Source of the DNA: Yoonia sp034652275
Lineage (GTDB): Bacteria; Pseudomonadota; Alphaproteobacteria; Rhodobacterales; Rhodobacteraceae
Assembly: GCF_034652275.1 (NCBI RefSeq)
Contig: NZ_JAXIWG010000002.1
Span: 1 to 64,000 of the forward strand
Direction: 5' to 3'
DNA length: 64,000 nucleotides
The translations under genes were made by a program, and so were the position numbers. This document shows positions 33,050 to 42,328 of this stretch, piece after piece (position 1 is the first letter of the stretch; each line of letters starts with the position of its first letter). The notes under the pieces were generated by a model. That model searched no databases and had not been told where the DNA came from. It saw nothing but the letters and a program-made list of their open reading frames with translations.

Positions 33050-34642
33050 ATGGCACCCAAAGTACTCATCTCCGACGAACTTTCCGAAGCCGCCGTGCAG
33101 ATCTTCCGCGACCGCGGCGTTGACGTGGATTTCCAGCCGAACCTTGGCAAAGACAAGGAAAAGCTGCTCGAAATCATCGGCAACTATGACGGTCTGGCGA
33201 TCCGGTCCGCGACCAAGGCGACCGAAAAGATCATCGCCGCTGCCACCAACCTCAAGGTGATCGGTCGTGCCGGTATCGGCGTCGATAACGTCGATATTCC
33301 CGCCGCGTCGAAAAAGGGCATCATCGTGATGAACACACCTTTCGGCAATTCGATCACGACCGCCGAACATGCGATTTCCCTGATGATGGCCGTTGCGCGC
33401 CAGATCCCCGAGGCGAACGCTTCGACCCATGCCGGCAAATGGGAAAAGTCCCGTTTCATGGGGGTCGAGTTGACCAACAAGACGCTCGGCGTGATCGGCG
33501 CGGGCAATATCGGGTCCATCGTGATCGACCGCGCGCTGGGTCTGCGGATGAAGGTTGTGGCCTATGACCCCTTCCTGTCCGAGGATCGCGCCACCGAGAT
33601 CGGCGTGGAAAAAGTCGAACTCGACGACCTGCTCGCACGGGCCGATTTCATCACCATGCACGTGCCGCTGACCGACCAGACCCGCAACATCCTGTCGCGT
33701 GAAAACATCGCCAAGCTGAAAAAAGGCGTGCGCATCGTCAACTGCGCCCGTGGCGGTCTGGTCGATGAAGAAGCCTTGGCCGATGCGCTGAAGGCAGGCC
33801 ATGTCGCCGGCGCCGCGTTTGACGTGTTCGCCGTGGAACCCGCCACAGACAGCCCACTGTTCAACCTGCCCAATGTTGTCGTCACCCCCCACCTTGGGGC
33901 TGCAACCACCGAAGCACAGGAAAACGTGGCCTTGCAGGTCGCCGAACAAATGTCGGATTACCTGCTGACAGGCGCTGTCAGCAACGCGCTGAACATGCCC
34001 TCGGTCACGGCCGAAGAAGCCAAGATCATGGGGCCGTGGATCAAATTGTCCGGGCACCTGGGCAATTTCATCGGTCAGATGACGGATGAACCCATCGTCG
34101 CGATCAATATCCTGTTCGACGGCTCTGCATCCGAAATGAACCTCAAGGCGCTGACCGCCTCGACCGTCGCGGGCATCATGAAGGCCACAAACCCTGACGT
34201 GAACATGGTTTCCGCCCCCGTGATCGCCAAGGAACGCGGCGTGAAAATCTCGACCACCAAGCAGGACCAGTCCGGCGCGTTCGAAGGTTACATCAAGGTC
34301 ACCGTCGTGACTGAGAGCCGCGAGCGGTCCATCGCGGGCACCGTGTTCAACGATGGCAAGCCACGGTTTATCCAGATCAAGGGCATCAACATCGACGCCG
34401 AGGTGGGCGAGAACATGGTCTATACCACCAACAACGACGTGCCGGGCATCATCGGCGTGCTGGGCAGCATCCTTGGGGCGAATGACGTGAACATCGCCAA
34501 CTTTACCCTTGGCCGCGCCGAAGCAAAAGGCGAGGCGATTGCGCTGCTGTATCTTGACGACCCGCTACCCGCCAAGGCGATTGCCGAGCTGGAAGCGACC
34601 GGCAAGTTCAAGCAGGTCAAACCGCTGAAGTTCGAAATCTGA
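33050..34642 (+). CDS. serA: D-3-phosphoglycerate dehydrogenase
   Basis: 530 residues, the long SerA form. The catalytic/NAD region includes GRAGIGVDNVD, the Rossmann motif GVIGAGNIGSIV (around 150) and the NCARGGLVDE and VTPHLGAAT segments with the catalytic His. An intervening ASB-type domain follows, and a C-terminal ACT domain (about 455-530, MVYTTNNDVPGIIGVLGSIL) is where serine usually exerts feedback control. It oxidises 3-phosphoglycerate, the committed step of serine synthesis. AAGGAG precedes ATG 33050. Confidence 0.97.
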   Translation: MAPKVLISDELSEAAVQIFRDRGVDVDFQPNLGKDKEKLLEIIGNYDGLAIRSATKATEKIIAAATNLKVIGRAGIGVDNVDIPAASKKGIIVMNTPFGNSITTAEHAISLMMAVARQIPEANASTHAGKWEKSRFMGVELTNKTLGVIGAGNIGSIVIDRALGLRMKVVAYDPFLSEDRATEIGVEKVELDDLLARADFITMHVPLTDQTRNILSRENIAKLKKGVRIVNCARGGLVDEEALADALKAGHVAGAAFDVFAVEPATDSPLFNLPNVVVTPHLGAATTEAQENVALQVAEQMSDYLLTGAVSNALNMPSVTAEEAKIMGPWIKLSGHLGNFIGQMTDEPIVAINILFDGSASEMNLKALTASTVAGIMKATNPDVNMVSAPVIAKERGVKISTTKQDQSGAFEGYIKVTVVTESRERSIAGTVFNDGKPRFIQIKGINIDAEVGENMVYTTNNDVPGIIGVLGSILGANDVNIANFTLGRAEAKGEAIALLYLDDPLPAKAIAELEATGKFKQVKPLKFEI

Positions 34643-34645
34643 AGA

Positions 34646-34713
34646 TCAGGGGCGTGCGGCAATGCGCGCGCCCCTGACAAGTGTCACAGGCGCCGGATTG
34701 CTCCGGCGCCTTT
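34646..34713. terminator. Tandem hairpin terminator between serA and tctC
   Basis: TCAGGGGCG/CGCCCCTGA (34646-34654 with 34669-34677) is followed by GGCGCCGGA/TCCGGCGCC (34689-34697 with 34702-34710) and TTT. The second hairpin, with its short T-run, is the likely serA terminator. Its symmetry would also serve the convergent tctC gene. Confidence 0.75.
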
Positions 34714-34719
34714 CATGCA

Positions 34720-35709
34720 TCATCCTTCGGCGCGCACGCCGGTGCCGCGTACGACAGGAATCCATGTGTCGCGTTGTTCGGCGTAATAGGCATCGACCTC
34801 GGCCGGAGTCTTGGCGGCGGGGACGATTGAGGCAAGTTCCTCCAGACGCGCGCGCATCGCCTCCGACTGGACGATCTCGTTTATCATGGTGTTGAGCGCC
34901 ATGACGATATCATCCGGCGTGCCCGCAGGTGCGGAAATGGTGTTCCACGTCTGGCTGACGAAACCGGGCAGGCCCGCTTCTTCCATGGTCGGTACGTCGG
35001 GCAGCGCGGCCAGCCGCACGGGTGCAGAGACACCCAAAGGCCGCACGGCCCCGCCCTGCACCTGCCCGATGGCCGTCAGTGACGGATCAAAGACAAAGCT
35101 CAGGCGTCCGGCGACCAGATCGACCATCGCCTCGGGGCTGCGCGGATAGGGGATGTGGACGACACCGTCCACGCCGATCCTTTGCAGGAACAGCGCGCCG
35201 GTGACATGCGTCGTCGTCCCCGCAGGGCCGGACCCATATTGAAACGCCGCCGGATCAGCCTGCAACCGCGCGGTCAGCGCCGCCAGATCGACATCGGGGC
35301 TGTCGGCCGGCACGCAGAGCACCATCGGCACTTCGTTAATCATGGCGACACCGCGCAGGGTCGCGGCGATATCCACCGGTAGCGGGTCGAACAGCGCGAT
35401 ATTGTGGACCAGTTGCGACGATGTGCCGACCAGCAGCGTATAGCCATCGGCAGCGGCGTTGCTGACATCCTCGGTCGCGCGCATGCCGGATGCCGTGCCG
35501 TTGTTTTCGACAAGGATGGTCTGGCCAAGCACGGGTTCCAGTGCTTCGACAAGGATGCGCGCCACGACATCGGCGTTTCCGCCCCCGCCCTGCGCCACAA
35601 CCAGCCGGATCGGTCCGGCAGAGGGCCATTGATCGGCACGGGCCGCCCGCGGCAGCAGTGACAAAAAAGGTGCGGCAAGAGCCGATCCCAAAAGCGCGCG
35701 TCGTTTCAT
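34720..35709 (-). CDS. tctC: Tripartite tricarboxylate transporter substrate-binding protein (TctC/Bug family)
   Basis: 329 residues from ATG 35709 (GGGAG about 10 bases upstream). The start gives a twin-Arg-containing signal peptide, MKRRALLGSALAAPFLSLLP...ARA, then the family opening PIRLVVAQGGGGNADVVARIL. The Bug-family middle GTSSQLVHNIALF and the segment FQYGSGPAGTTTHVTGALF are present, as is the C-terminal GFVSQTWNTISAPAGTP. It binds a carboxylate in the periplasm and delivers it to TctAB, encoded divergently 80 bases away. The ligand is not deducible from sequence. Confidence 0.92.
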   Translation of the reverse strand: MKRRALLGSALAAPFLSLLPRAARADQWPSAGPIRLVVAQGGGGNADVVARILVEALEPVLGQTILVENNGTASGMRATEDVSNAAADGYTLLVGTSSQLVHNIALFDPLPVDIAATLRGVAMINEVPMVLCVPADSPDVDLAALTARLQADPAAFQYGSGPAGTTTHVTGALFLQRIGVDGVVHIPYPRSPEAMVDLVAGRLSFVFDPSLTAIGQVQGGAVRPLGVSAPVRLAALPDVPTMEEAGLPGFVSQTWNTISAPAGTPDDIVMALNTMINEIVQSEAMRARLEELASIVPAAKTPAEVDAYYAEQRDTWIPVVRGTGVRAEG

Positions 35710-35790
35710 TGTCGGTAACTCCCGAAAAATTTGCTGATGATGGCTGTTTTGGCTGACCATGGACTGGCGGCTGCGGGACAAAATGGTTAC

Positions 35791-36315
35791 ATGACAAAAA
35801 AAGTCAAGATTAGCATTTGGCCCGAGATGATGGCAAAACTCAACACCGCGCAGGCAATGCTGCGCGCCCTGCCCGGACTGGCGATCTGCGCTATGGGGTT
35901 TGGGATCAGCTTTGCTGCCCAAGGCCAACCTGCATGGTTCGGCAATGATGTGGGGCCCGGGCTGATGGCCCGCTTGCTGGGAACGGGTGTGATGGGGCTG
36001 GGCGCGATCTGGGCGGCGTGGTGCGTGTTGCGTCCGGCGGCGCGCCAGTCCGCTGGCTGCGGCGATACGTCGCTTGCCGCAGCCAACTGGGCGAGCGGGC
36101 CAGCATTGCTGGGCGCGGTGCTGGTCTTTGCCCTGTGCCTGCCCGCCCTTGGGCTGGTGATCTCGGCAGGGATGGCAGCGACGCTTGCGGCTATCGGCGC
36201 GGGCGAACGCAATCCGGTCGCCCTGACCATCACGGTGGTTGGCCTGACAGCGCTGACGGCGGGTATCGGGCTAGTGTTCCTGCCACCGACAGCACCGCTT
36301 TGGCCCGCGATATAG
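35791..36315 (+). CDS. tctB: Tripartite tricarboxylate transporter small membrane subunit (TctB)
   Basis: About 174 residues with four hydrophobic segments (LPGLAICAMGFGISFA; LGTGVMGLGAIWAAWCVL; GPALLGAVLVFALCLPALGLVI; LTITVVGLTALTAGIGLVFL), the topology of TctB. It precedes tctA by 9 bases. The start is uncertain: ATG 35791, or the paired ATGs at 35827/35830, which would remove a charged N-terminus; no strong ribosome binding site decides it. Sequence conservation in TctB is low, so assignment relies on topology and position. Confidence 0.8.
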   Translation: MTKKVKISIWPEMMAKLNTAQAMLRALPGLAICAMGFGISFAAQGQPAWFGNDVGPGLMARLLGTGVMGLGAIWAAWCVLRPAARQSAGCGDTSLAAANWASGPALLGAVLVFALCLPALGLVISAGMAATLAAIGAGERNPVALTITVVGLTALTAGIGLVFLPPTAPLWPAI

Positions 36316-36324
36316 GACGCTGAC

Positions 36325-37803
36325 ATGGATCTTGGCGCATGGGCACAAGGCTTTGCCGTTGCTCTGACAGGACAGAACCTGCTGTTGTGCTTTACGGGAG
36401 CCGTGCTTGGCACGCTGGTCGGTGTCCTGCCCGGAATCGGCCCTGCGGCGACGCTGGCGCTTTTGCTGCCGCTGACCTTTGCGCTGGACCCGACAGGGGC
36501 GATCATCATGATGGCCGCGATCTATTACGGCGCGCAATACGGCGGGTCGACGACATCGATCCTGTTGAACGTGCCGGGCGAATGTTCCGGCGTGGTCACC
36601 GCGCTCGACGGTCACAAGATGGCGCTGGCTGGACGCGCGGGACCGGCGATTGCCATCGCGGCACTGGCGTCGCTGTTTGCGGGGCTGGCGACGGCCGTGA
36701 TGGTCGCGACTGTCGCAGCACCGCTTTCCACTATGACCACGGCCATAGCCCCTGCCGGACTGGTCGGGCTGATCGCGCTTGGCCTTTTTGCGGCGGCTGT
36801 GATCTCGCCGGGGCCTGTGCTGCCTGCGCTGGCGCTAATCCTGATCGGTGCAGGGCTGGGGCTTGTGGGAACCGATCTGGCAGGCGGCATGCCGCGTTTC
36901 ACCTTCGGCATCCCCGAACTGCGCGACGGCATCGGTTTTGTCCCGCTGGTGATGGGACTGTTCGGTCTGGCCGAGCTCATCCGCGCGCTGGAGACAGGAG
37001 GCAGGCCAGAGCGCATCCGGCTGGTGCGCTGGCCATGGCCCACGCGCGCCGATCTGCGGGCTGGCTGGGTGCCTACGCTGCGCGGCACGGCGATAGGTTC
37101 GGTGCTGGGGGTTATTCCGGGGGCGACGACCCTGCTTGCGGCATTGGCGGCACGCGGGGTTGAAAACGGGTTTCGCACCAAGGACCAGCCTTTGGGCAGC
37201 GGCGCTGTGGCCGGTGTGGCCGCGCCAGAGGCGGCCAACAACGCCGCCGCCCAGTCGGCGCTGGTTCCGTTGCTGACATTGGGTCTGCCCGGCAGTCCGG
37301 TGATGGCGGTTCTGGCAGGCGCGCTGATGATCCACGCCATCGTGCCCGGCCCCGGTTTCATCGCGCAGAACCCCGACCTTTTCACGGCTTTGATGGCCAG
37401 CCTGATCGTTGGCAACATTATTCTGGTGGTGCTGAACCTGCCGCTTGCGGGCGTCTGGGCATCGCTTTTGCGGATACCGTTCCGGCGGTTGGTACCGATG
37501 ATTATCGTGATCAGCCTGATCGGGGTGCATTCGGTGCAGAATTCCCTGTTCGATGTCTGGCTGATGCTGGGCTTTGGTGTTTTCGGGTGGGTGCTGCTGC
37601 GGCTCGGGCTTGAACCGACGCCGCTTGTTCTGGGCTTCATCCTTGGGCCCGCCTTCGAGGAATACCTACGCCGGACGCTGCTGTTTTCGCGTGGTGACGC
37701 CACTGTGCTGCTCACCGATCCGGTCAGCGCGGTTTGCTTGTCCCTGATCGCCGCGGCCACTGTCTGGAAGGTCGGCAGGCTGGTCGGTTCTGTCCGGTCC
37801 TGA
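36325..37803 (+). CDS. tctA: Tripartite tricarboxylate transporter permease (TctA)
   Basis: 492 residues, about 11-12 membrane segments. The TctA signature GVLPGIGPAATLALLLPLTF lies near the N-terminus, followed by YYGAQYGGSTTSILLNVPGE; the second repeat contains GVIPGATTLLAALAARGVE and APEAANNAAAQSALVPLLTLGLPGSP. It forms the transport channel with TctB and uses the cation gradient to import the carboxylate captured by TctC. It is the last gene of the tctBA unit. Confidence 0.95.
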   Translation: MDLGAWAQGFAVALTGQNLLLCFTGAVLGTLVGVLPGIGPAATLALLLPLTFALDPTGAIIMMAAIYYGAQYGGSTTSILLNVPGECSGVVTALDGHKMALAGRAGPAIAIAALASLFAGLATAVMVATVAAPLSTMTTAIAPAGLVGLIALGLFAAAVISPGPVLPALALILIGAGLGLVGTDLAGGMPRFTFGIPELRDGIGFVPLVMGLFGLAELIRALETGGRPERIRLVRWPWPTRADLRAGWVPTLRGTAIGSVLGVIPGATTLLAALAARGVENGFRTKDQPLGSGAVAGVAAPEAANNAAAQSALVPLLTLGLPGSPVMAVLAGALMIHAIVPGPGFIAQNPDLFTALMASLIVGNIILVVLNLPLAGVWASLLRIPFRRLVPMIIVISLIGVHSVQNSLFDVWLMLGFGVFGWVLLRLGLEPTPLVLGFILGPAFEEYLRRTLLFSRGDATVLLTDPVSAVCLSLIAAATVWKVGRLVGSVRS

Positions 37804-37856
37804 TCGGGCTGGCGCAGCGGATATCACCACCGCGCCAACCCGGCAGGGTTCAGCCG

Positions 37857-38531
37857 TCAGACGAGGGCGAGCAAACGGCGCGCCGCCTCTTCCGAGGAGG
37901 CAGGGTTCTGGCCAGTCACCAGTTTGCCATCGGTCACGACGAAAGATGCCCAGTCGGCCCCTTTTTCATACTTGCCGCCGTTGGCCTGCAACATGTCCTC
38001 GACCAGAAACGGCACGATCTCGGTCAGGCCGGCGGCGTCTTCCTCGGTGTTGGTAAAGCCGGTCACGGTCTTGCCGGACACCAGCGGCTGGCCGTCCGCG
38101 CCTTTGGGGTGCTTGAACACAGCAGGCGCGTGGCAGACCGCACCGATAGGGAGATCATGGGCTGCAAAGGTCTCGATCAGCTTGATGCTGGCGGCATCAT
38201 CGGCCAGATCCCACAGCGGGCCATGGCCACCGGGATAGAAAATCGCGTCAAAACCATCGGCTGCGACACCTGACAGAACCACTGTCTGCGCCAGCGCGTC
38301 CTGCGCTGCCGTATCGTTCTTGAAACGTGTGGTCGCCTCGGTCTGCGCATCTTCGGTGTCGCTGGCTGGGTCCAGCGGCGGCTGACCACCTTTGGGCGAG
38401 GCGATCGTGATCTCGGCACCTGCGTCCTTGAAAACGTAATAGGGTGCCGCGAATTCCTCGAGCCAGAAGCCCGTGGGCTTGCCGGTATCGCCAAGTTTGT
38501 CGTGCGACGTCACTACCATAAGAATTTTCAT
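37857..38531 (-). CDS. DJ-1/PfpI-family protein (type 1 glutamine amidotransferase-like domain)
   Basis: 224 residues. The nucleophile elbow AVCHAPA provides the reactive Cys of the DJ-1/PfpI superfamily, preceded by FYPGGHGPLWDLA and with a conserved early Glu (FWLEEFAAPY). Family members act as glyoxalases/deglycases, chaperones or proteases. The layout (TGFWLEE, GGHG, GAVCHAP, TNTEE) is closest to the Hsp31-like/YDR533C branch, where glyoxalase III activity is known. AAAGG precedes ATG 38531. The neighbouring oxidoreductase gene lies upstream on the same strand, 153 bases away. Confidence 0.88.
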   Translation of the reverse strand: MKILMVVTSHDKLGDTGKPTGFWLEEFAAPYYVFKDAGAEITIASPKGGQPPLDPASDTEDAQTEATTRFKNDTAAQDALAQTVVLSGVAADGFDAIFYPGGHGPLWDLADDAASIKLIETFAAHDLPIGAVCHAPAVFKHPKGADGQPLVSGKTVTGFTNTEEDAAGLTEIVPFLVEDMLQANGGKYEKGADWASFVVTDGKLVTGQNPASSEEAARRLLALV

Positions 38532-38684
38532 ATCAATGTGGCCTTTCTTCTTGCCTGTTTTCGGGGCTTTTGCGCCCCCGTTTCAACCGACGCGAAAAGA
38601 GGATGCGTGTCTGCGCACCCCCGTTTCTTTCGTCGTGTCATCTGGTTGGTCAGAACCGCCTTGCCGCCCGCGCCGGGCGAGCGG

Positions 38685-39287
38685 TCAGGCCGATTGCATA
38701 TCCTGCGATTTGCCGTCGTGCCGGCCCGTAACAGCGGCTTCTGCCAGTACATACGCCACATCCGCCCGCGCAGCGGTTGCCGATTTGTCCACGGCTGCCC
38801 CAAGGATCACATCGGTGCCGCGCGCGTCGTCGGTCAGCGCCACAGGGCGCAGGATCGCATAGGTCAGGCCCGACGCCTTGAGATGTTCGTCAGCGTCATG
38901 CTTGGCCTTGAGATAATGCGCGATGTCGCCCGCAGCGTCCGGCTGGTCCGCCCCGACTGAACTGAGCATCACGAACCGCGCAACACCCGCATCGTGGGCA
39001 AGGTCGATCAGGCGCTTTGCGCCGTCCCGGTCAACCTTGTCGGTCATGTCCGGTCCTGTCGATCCGCCTGACCCCGCCGCGAAAACGACGACCTGCATCC
39101 CGTCACAAACGCCGTTCCGCAGGTCGGTCAGATCGCCGTGCCGCGTATCGACACCTTCGGGCAGTGCGGATGTATCAGAGCTTTCGCGCACCAGCGCTGT
39201 GGGCTTGTGGCCGCGGTCAAGAAGGTCCTGCACAAGATGCAGGCCGGTTTTGCCGGTGGCACCGGCAACGAGGATAGTCATAGTCAT
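38685..39287 (-). CDS. NAD(P)-binding atypical SDR / NmrA-like protein
   Basis: 200 residues. The Rossmann motif is ILVAGATGKTGLHLV at the N-terminus (G-x-x-G-x-x-G type). D at GDLTDLRN and the segment FVMLSSVGADQP correspond to the cofactor and active-site strands of atypical SDRs; the usual YxxxK is represented by HYLKAKHDADEHLKASGL. Such proteins are NAD(P)H-sensing or epimerase-like. The substrate is unknown. AAGGA lies upstream of ATG 39287. Confidence 0.87.
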   Translation of the reverse strand: MTMTILVAGATGKTGLHLVQDLLDRGHKPTALVRESSDTSALPEGVDTRHGDLTDLRNGVCDGMQVVVFAAGSGGSTGPDMTDKVDRDGAKRLIDLAHDAGVARFVMLSSVGADQPDAAGDIAHYLKAKHDADEHLKASGLTYAILRPVALTDDARGTDVILGAAVDKSATAARADVAYVLAEAAVTGRHDGKSQDMQSA

Positions 39288-39340
39288 TTCAGCATTCCTT
39301 TGTCATTCAGACTTTGGGGGCAGCGGCGCGTTTACAAGGG

Positions 39341-40711
39341 TCACGGCAGGAAGATCGCCTTCACATTCACGAATTCCTTCATGCCAAAGCCGCCGTGTTC
39401 GCGCCCGTAACCTGAATCCTTCACACCGCCGAAGGGCATGTTCGGATCGGCCGCGCCGAACGAATTGATCCGCACCATCCCCGTGTCGAAGTGGTCGCGC
39501 GCCAGTGCGATGGCGCGGTCTTCGTCCTGCGAAAAGATACCGCCACCCAGCCCATAGCGGCTGTCGTTGGCGATGCGCATTGCATCCGCATCATCCTTGG
39601 CGCGGATCACTGCGGCAACGGGGCCAAAGATCTCGTCATCATAGGCGGGCATGCCGGGGGCAAGATCGGCCAGCACGGTGGCGGGATAATAGGCTCCCGC
39701 ACCATCCGGCACATCGCCGCCACACAGAAGAGTGGCACCTTTCGCGACGCTTTTTTCGACCTGTTCCTTGACAGTATCGCGCTGCGCGATGCTCGACAGC
39801 GGGCCAAGCTGGGTTGCCTCATCGGTGGGGTCACCCATCACGATGGCCTTCATCTGCGCCACATAGGCATCGACGAAGGCGTCATAGACCTTGTCGGTGA
39901 CGATGAACCGCTTGGCCGACACACAGGTCTGGCCGTTGTTGTAAAGCCGCCCCATGACCGAGAATTTCACCGCCGTCTCGATATCGGCATCCTCCAGCAC
40001 AAGATAGGCATCGTTCGAGCCAAGTTCGAGCACGGTCTTTTTCAGCGCCTTGGCCGCCGTCGCACCAACATGCCGACCCGCGTCATCGCTGCCCGTCATG
40101 GTGACAGCACGGACCTTGGGATGCGCTATCAGCTTGTCGCTGGTATCATGGTCGATGATAATGACCTGAAACAGGTCGCGCGGCAGGCCCGCTTCGATGC
40201 ACAATTCGCGCAGACGCAGGCCGGACCCCGTGCAGATGCTGGCATGTTTGAGCACACAGCCGTTCCCTGCCATCAGATTTGCCGCCAGCACGCGGATCGG
40301 CTGGTAAAGCGGAAAATTCCACGGCTGGATCGAATAGATCACGCCCAAAGGCTGGTAGGTGACGATCCCGCGTTTCTGGTCGGGACCATGGTTGCGTTCT
40401 TCATCGGCCAGGACATCGGGGCCGTGTTTGGCTGTGTAGTCGCAGATTGCCGCACAGAGTTCGACCTCGGTCAGGCCGTCCTTGAACAGCTTGCCCGTCT
40501 CGCGTGTCATCAGTGCTGCAAGCTCGTCGGCATGTGCGCGCAGCGTTTCGGCCAGCGTCGTCAGATAGGCCGCGCGGTCCTCGTGGCTGACGCCGCGCCA
40601 GTCGAGAAAGGCTGTGTGGCAGGCATCAACGCAGGCCATCGCCTCGTCTTCGGTCATGAGGTCGTAGGTCTTGATTTCTTCGTCGGTCGCTGGATTGACT
40701 GTGGTAAACAT
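39341..40711 (-). CDS. NAD(P)-dependent succinate-semialdehyde dehydrogenase-type aldehyde dehydrogenase
   Basis: 456 residues from ATG 40711 (GGAGGA at correct spacing). Aldehyde dehydrogenase hallmarks: PWNFPLYQ near 140, the catalytic Glu in VLELGSNDAYLVL, the catalytic Cys in NNGQTCVSAKRFIV, and the C-terminal PFGGVKDSGYGREHGGFG. Length and N-terminus (NPATDEEI) resemble Sad/YneI-type succinate-semialdehyde dehydrogenases. It would oxidise succinate semialdehyde to succinate in GABA or aldehyde catabolism. Substrate is inferred from family. It is downstream of cynS on the same strand but separated by a hairpin. Confidence 0.9.
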   Translation of the reverse strand: MFTTVNPATDEEIKTYDLMTEDEAMACVDACHTAFLDWRGVSHEDRAAYLTTLAETLRAHADELAALMTRETGKLFKDGLTEVELCAAICDYTAKHGPDVLADEERNHGPDQKRGIVTYQPLGVIYSIQPWNFPLYQPIRVLAANLMAGNGCVLKHASICTGSGLRLRELCIEAGLPRDLFQVIIIDHDTSDKLIAHPKVRAVTMTGSDDAGRHVGATAAKALKKTVLELGSNDAYLVLEDADIETAVKFSVMGRLYNNGQTCVSAKRFIVTDKVYDAFVDAYVAQMKAIVMGDPTDEATQLGPLSSIAQRDTVKEQVEKSVAKGATLLCGGDVPDGAGAYYPATVLADLAPGMPAYDDEIFGPVAAVIRAKDDADAMRIANDSRYGLGGGIFSQDEDRAIALARDHFDTGMVRINSFGAADPNMPFGGVKDSGYGREHGGFGMKEFVNVKAIFLP

Positions 40712-40829
40712 CGTCTTTCGTCCTCCGTTCGGGGTTTGAACAGAAAACGCGACGGGCCGTGGTTCGTTCCTTGCTGCGACAGGACAGCGCGGACCGTGGA
40801 CGCCTAACGCTGGGTAAAAATACCTGCTT

Positions 40830-40859
40830 CCGGACGGGATAACCAACCATCCCGTCCGG
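40830..40859 (-). terminator. Hairpin terminator after the cyanate operon
   Basis: CCGGACGGGAT and ATCCCGTCCGG make a perfect 11-bp stem with an 8-base loop, about 45 bases after the cynS stop. On the minus strand a T-run (ATTTTT) follows some 8 bases beyond, so termination is likely though not textbook. Confidence 0.7.
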
Positions 40860-40904
40860 CGCGGATCAATTCTTCAGGCACAGAATTGCCGGATTATCGC
40901 AGGC

Positions 40905-41375
40905 CTACCAGTTGGCATAGGAAAGGAATTTGCCCGACATCTCGACCTTGACGCGGTCACCTTTGGGGCTGGGGACGCGGCTGATCACCATGTCGAAGTC
41001 GATGGCGGACATGATGCCGTTGCCGAATTCTTCCTGAATCAGCGCCTTCATCGTCGGCCCATAAACGCCGACAATTTCATACAGCCGATAGATGCACGGG
41101 TCGGTCGGCACCGCCTGTTCCCAGATCTTGGTGGGGAATTCTTCCAGCACCTCCTGCGCCTCGGCGGGCAGGTCCAGAAAGGCGACAAGGGCTGCGGCCT
41201 TGTCGGCGGGCATGGCGTTCATGCCCATGCAGGCGGAATGGGTGAACACGGGCGACAGGCCGATCCCTTGGGCGATCGCCTCCCAAGTGATCTTTTTGCG
41301 CTTTTTTGCAAGCAGGATCAGGCTGGTCACATCTTCCTTGGTCAGCATGTCGGCTGCGGTCATCAGGTCTTTCAT
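40905..41375 (-). CDS. cynS: Cyanate hydratase (cyanase)
   Basis: 156 residues, the family length. N-terminal helical region LLAKKRKKITWEAIAQGIGLSPVFTHSACMGMNAM, then the active-site segment DPCIYRLYEIVGVYGPTMKALIQEEFGNGIMSAIDF containing the catalytic Arg (YRLYE), Glu and Ser residues. It converts cyanate and bicarbonate to ammonia and CO2 as a cytosolic decamer. It ends a four-gene ABC transport operon (33 bases after the ATPase gene), which marks that operon as cyanate-related. Confidence 0.97.
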   Translation of the reverse strand: MKDLMTAADMLTKEDVTSLILLAKKRKKITWEAIAQGIGLSPVFTHSACMGMNAMPADKAAALVAFLDLPAEAQEVLEEFPTKIWEQAVPTDPCIYRLYEIVGVYGPTMKALIQEEFGNGIMSAIDFDMVISRVPSPKGDRVKVEMSGKFLSYANW

Positions 41376-41407
41376 CGTGCTTTTCCTTCTATTGAAATCT
41401 GGCTGGT

Positions 41408-42316
41408 TCAGCCGCCCACCGCCTGAAGACGGGTCGGGCCGGGCTTTGGGTCTGCGTCGGGGGCAGGCTGGGTCATGTCGATCCGCACGGATGCAGGGCT
41501 TTGGGTGGCACCGTCAGACTGGCGTCCGGCGAGTTCCTTGGATCTTTTCCCAAGAAATTGCACCAGATGGTTGCGGATCGCGTAGTAGTTCGGATGGTTC
41601 ACGATATCGGTGCGCACCCGTGGGCGGGGGATGGTGATTTCCACCGATTCCGCCACACGCGCAAAAGGACCGTTCGTCATCAGCAGGATACGGTCGGCCA
41701 GCAGGATCGCCTCGTCGATGTCATGGGTGATCATGAACACGGTCTGTTCGGTCTGGCTCCAGACTTTCAGCAGCTCTTCCTGAATGGTGCCGCGCGTCAG
41801 GGCGTCCAGCGCGCCAAAGGGTTCATCCAGCAGCAGCAGCTTGGGCTGGTTGGCAAAGGCGCGTGCGATGGACACGCGCTGGCGCATACCGCCCGACAGC
41901 TGGCTGGGCTTGCGGTGGATCACGTCGCCTTCCAGCCCGACCATGGCAAGATAGCGGGTGGCGTGGTCCACGACCTTGTCCTGCGGCCAGTCGCGATACC
42001 GCGCCTTGACACCGAAGGTCACGTTTTTCAGCGCCGACAGCCACGGCAGCAGCGAATAGTTCTGGAACACCACACCACGGTCAAGACTGGGGCCTGCGAC
42101 TTCGAACCCGTCCATCTTGACCACACCGGATGTCGGTTCTGCCAGACCCGCCAGCACGTTCATGATCGTGGACTTGCCGCAACCCGAATGGCCAAGGATG
42201 CAGACGAATTCGCCCTTGTCGATGCCAAAGCTTGCGTTTTCAAAGACGGTCAGCGTGCCGCCCGCGCCATCGGGAAAGGTTTGGGTCAGCCGTTCGATGC
42301 TCAGGAAATGTTTCAT
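41408..42316 (-). CDS. ABC transporter ATP-binding protein, nitrate/cyanate type (NrtD/CynD-like)
   Basis: 302 residues. Walker A GHSGCGKST near residue 43, signature LSGGMRQRVSIARAF, Walker B LLLLDEPFGALD and the switch ITHDIDEA. The GVVFQNYSLLPWLSALKNV segment is typical of the nitrate/sulfonate/taurine subfamily. A Pro-rich low-complexity tail of about 40 residues follows the core and is not conserved in the family. It energises import with the adjacent permease. It lies 12 bases after the permease gene. Confidence 0.93.
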   Translation of the reverse strand: MKHFLSIERLTQTFPDGAGGTLTVFENASFGIDKGEFVCILGHSGCGKSTIMNVLAGLAEPTSGVVKMDGFEVAGPSLDRGVVFQNYSLLPWLSALKNVTFGVKARYRDWPQDKVVDHATRYLAMVGLEGDVIHRKPSQLSGGMRQRVSIARAFANQPKLLLLDEPFGALDALTRGTIQEELLKVWSQTEQTVFMITHDIDEAILLADRILLMTNGPFARVAESVEITIPRPRVRTDIVNHPNYYAIRNHLVQFLGKRSKELAGRQSDGATQSPASVRIDMTQPAPDADPKPGPTRLQAVGG

Positions 42317-42328
42317 GCTAACGGCCTT

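Noticed and set aside
37804..37856. Terminator between tctA and the DJ-1/PfpI gene
   Set aside because: GGCTGGCGC/GCGCCAACC pairing is imperfect and no T-run follows on either strand, so it was not called.
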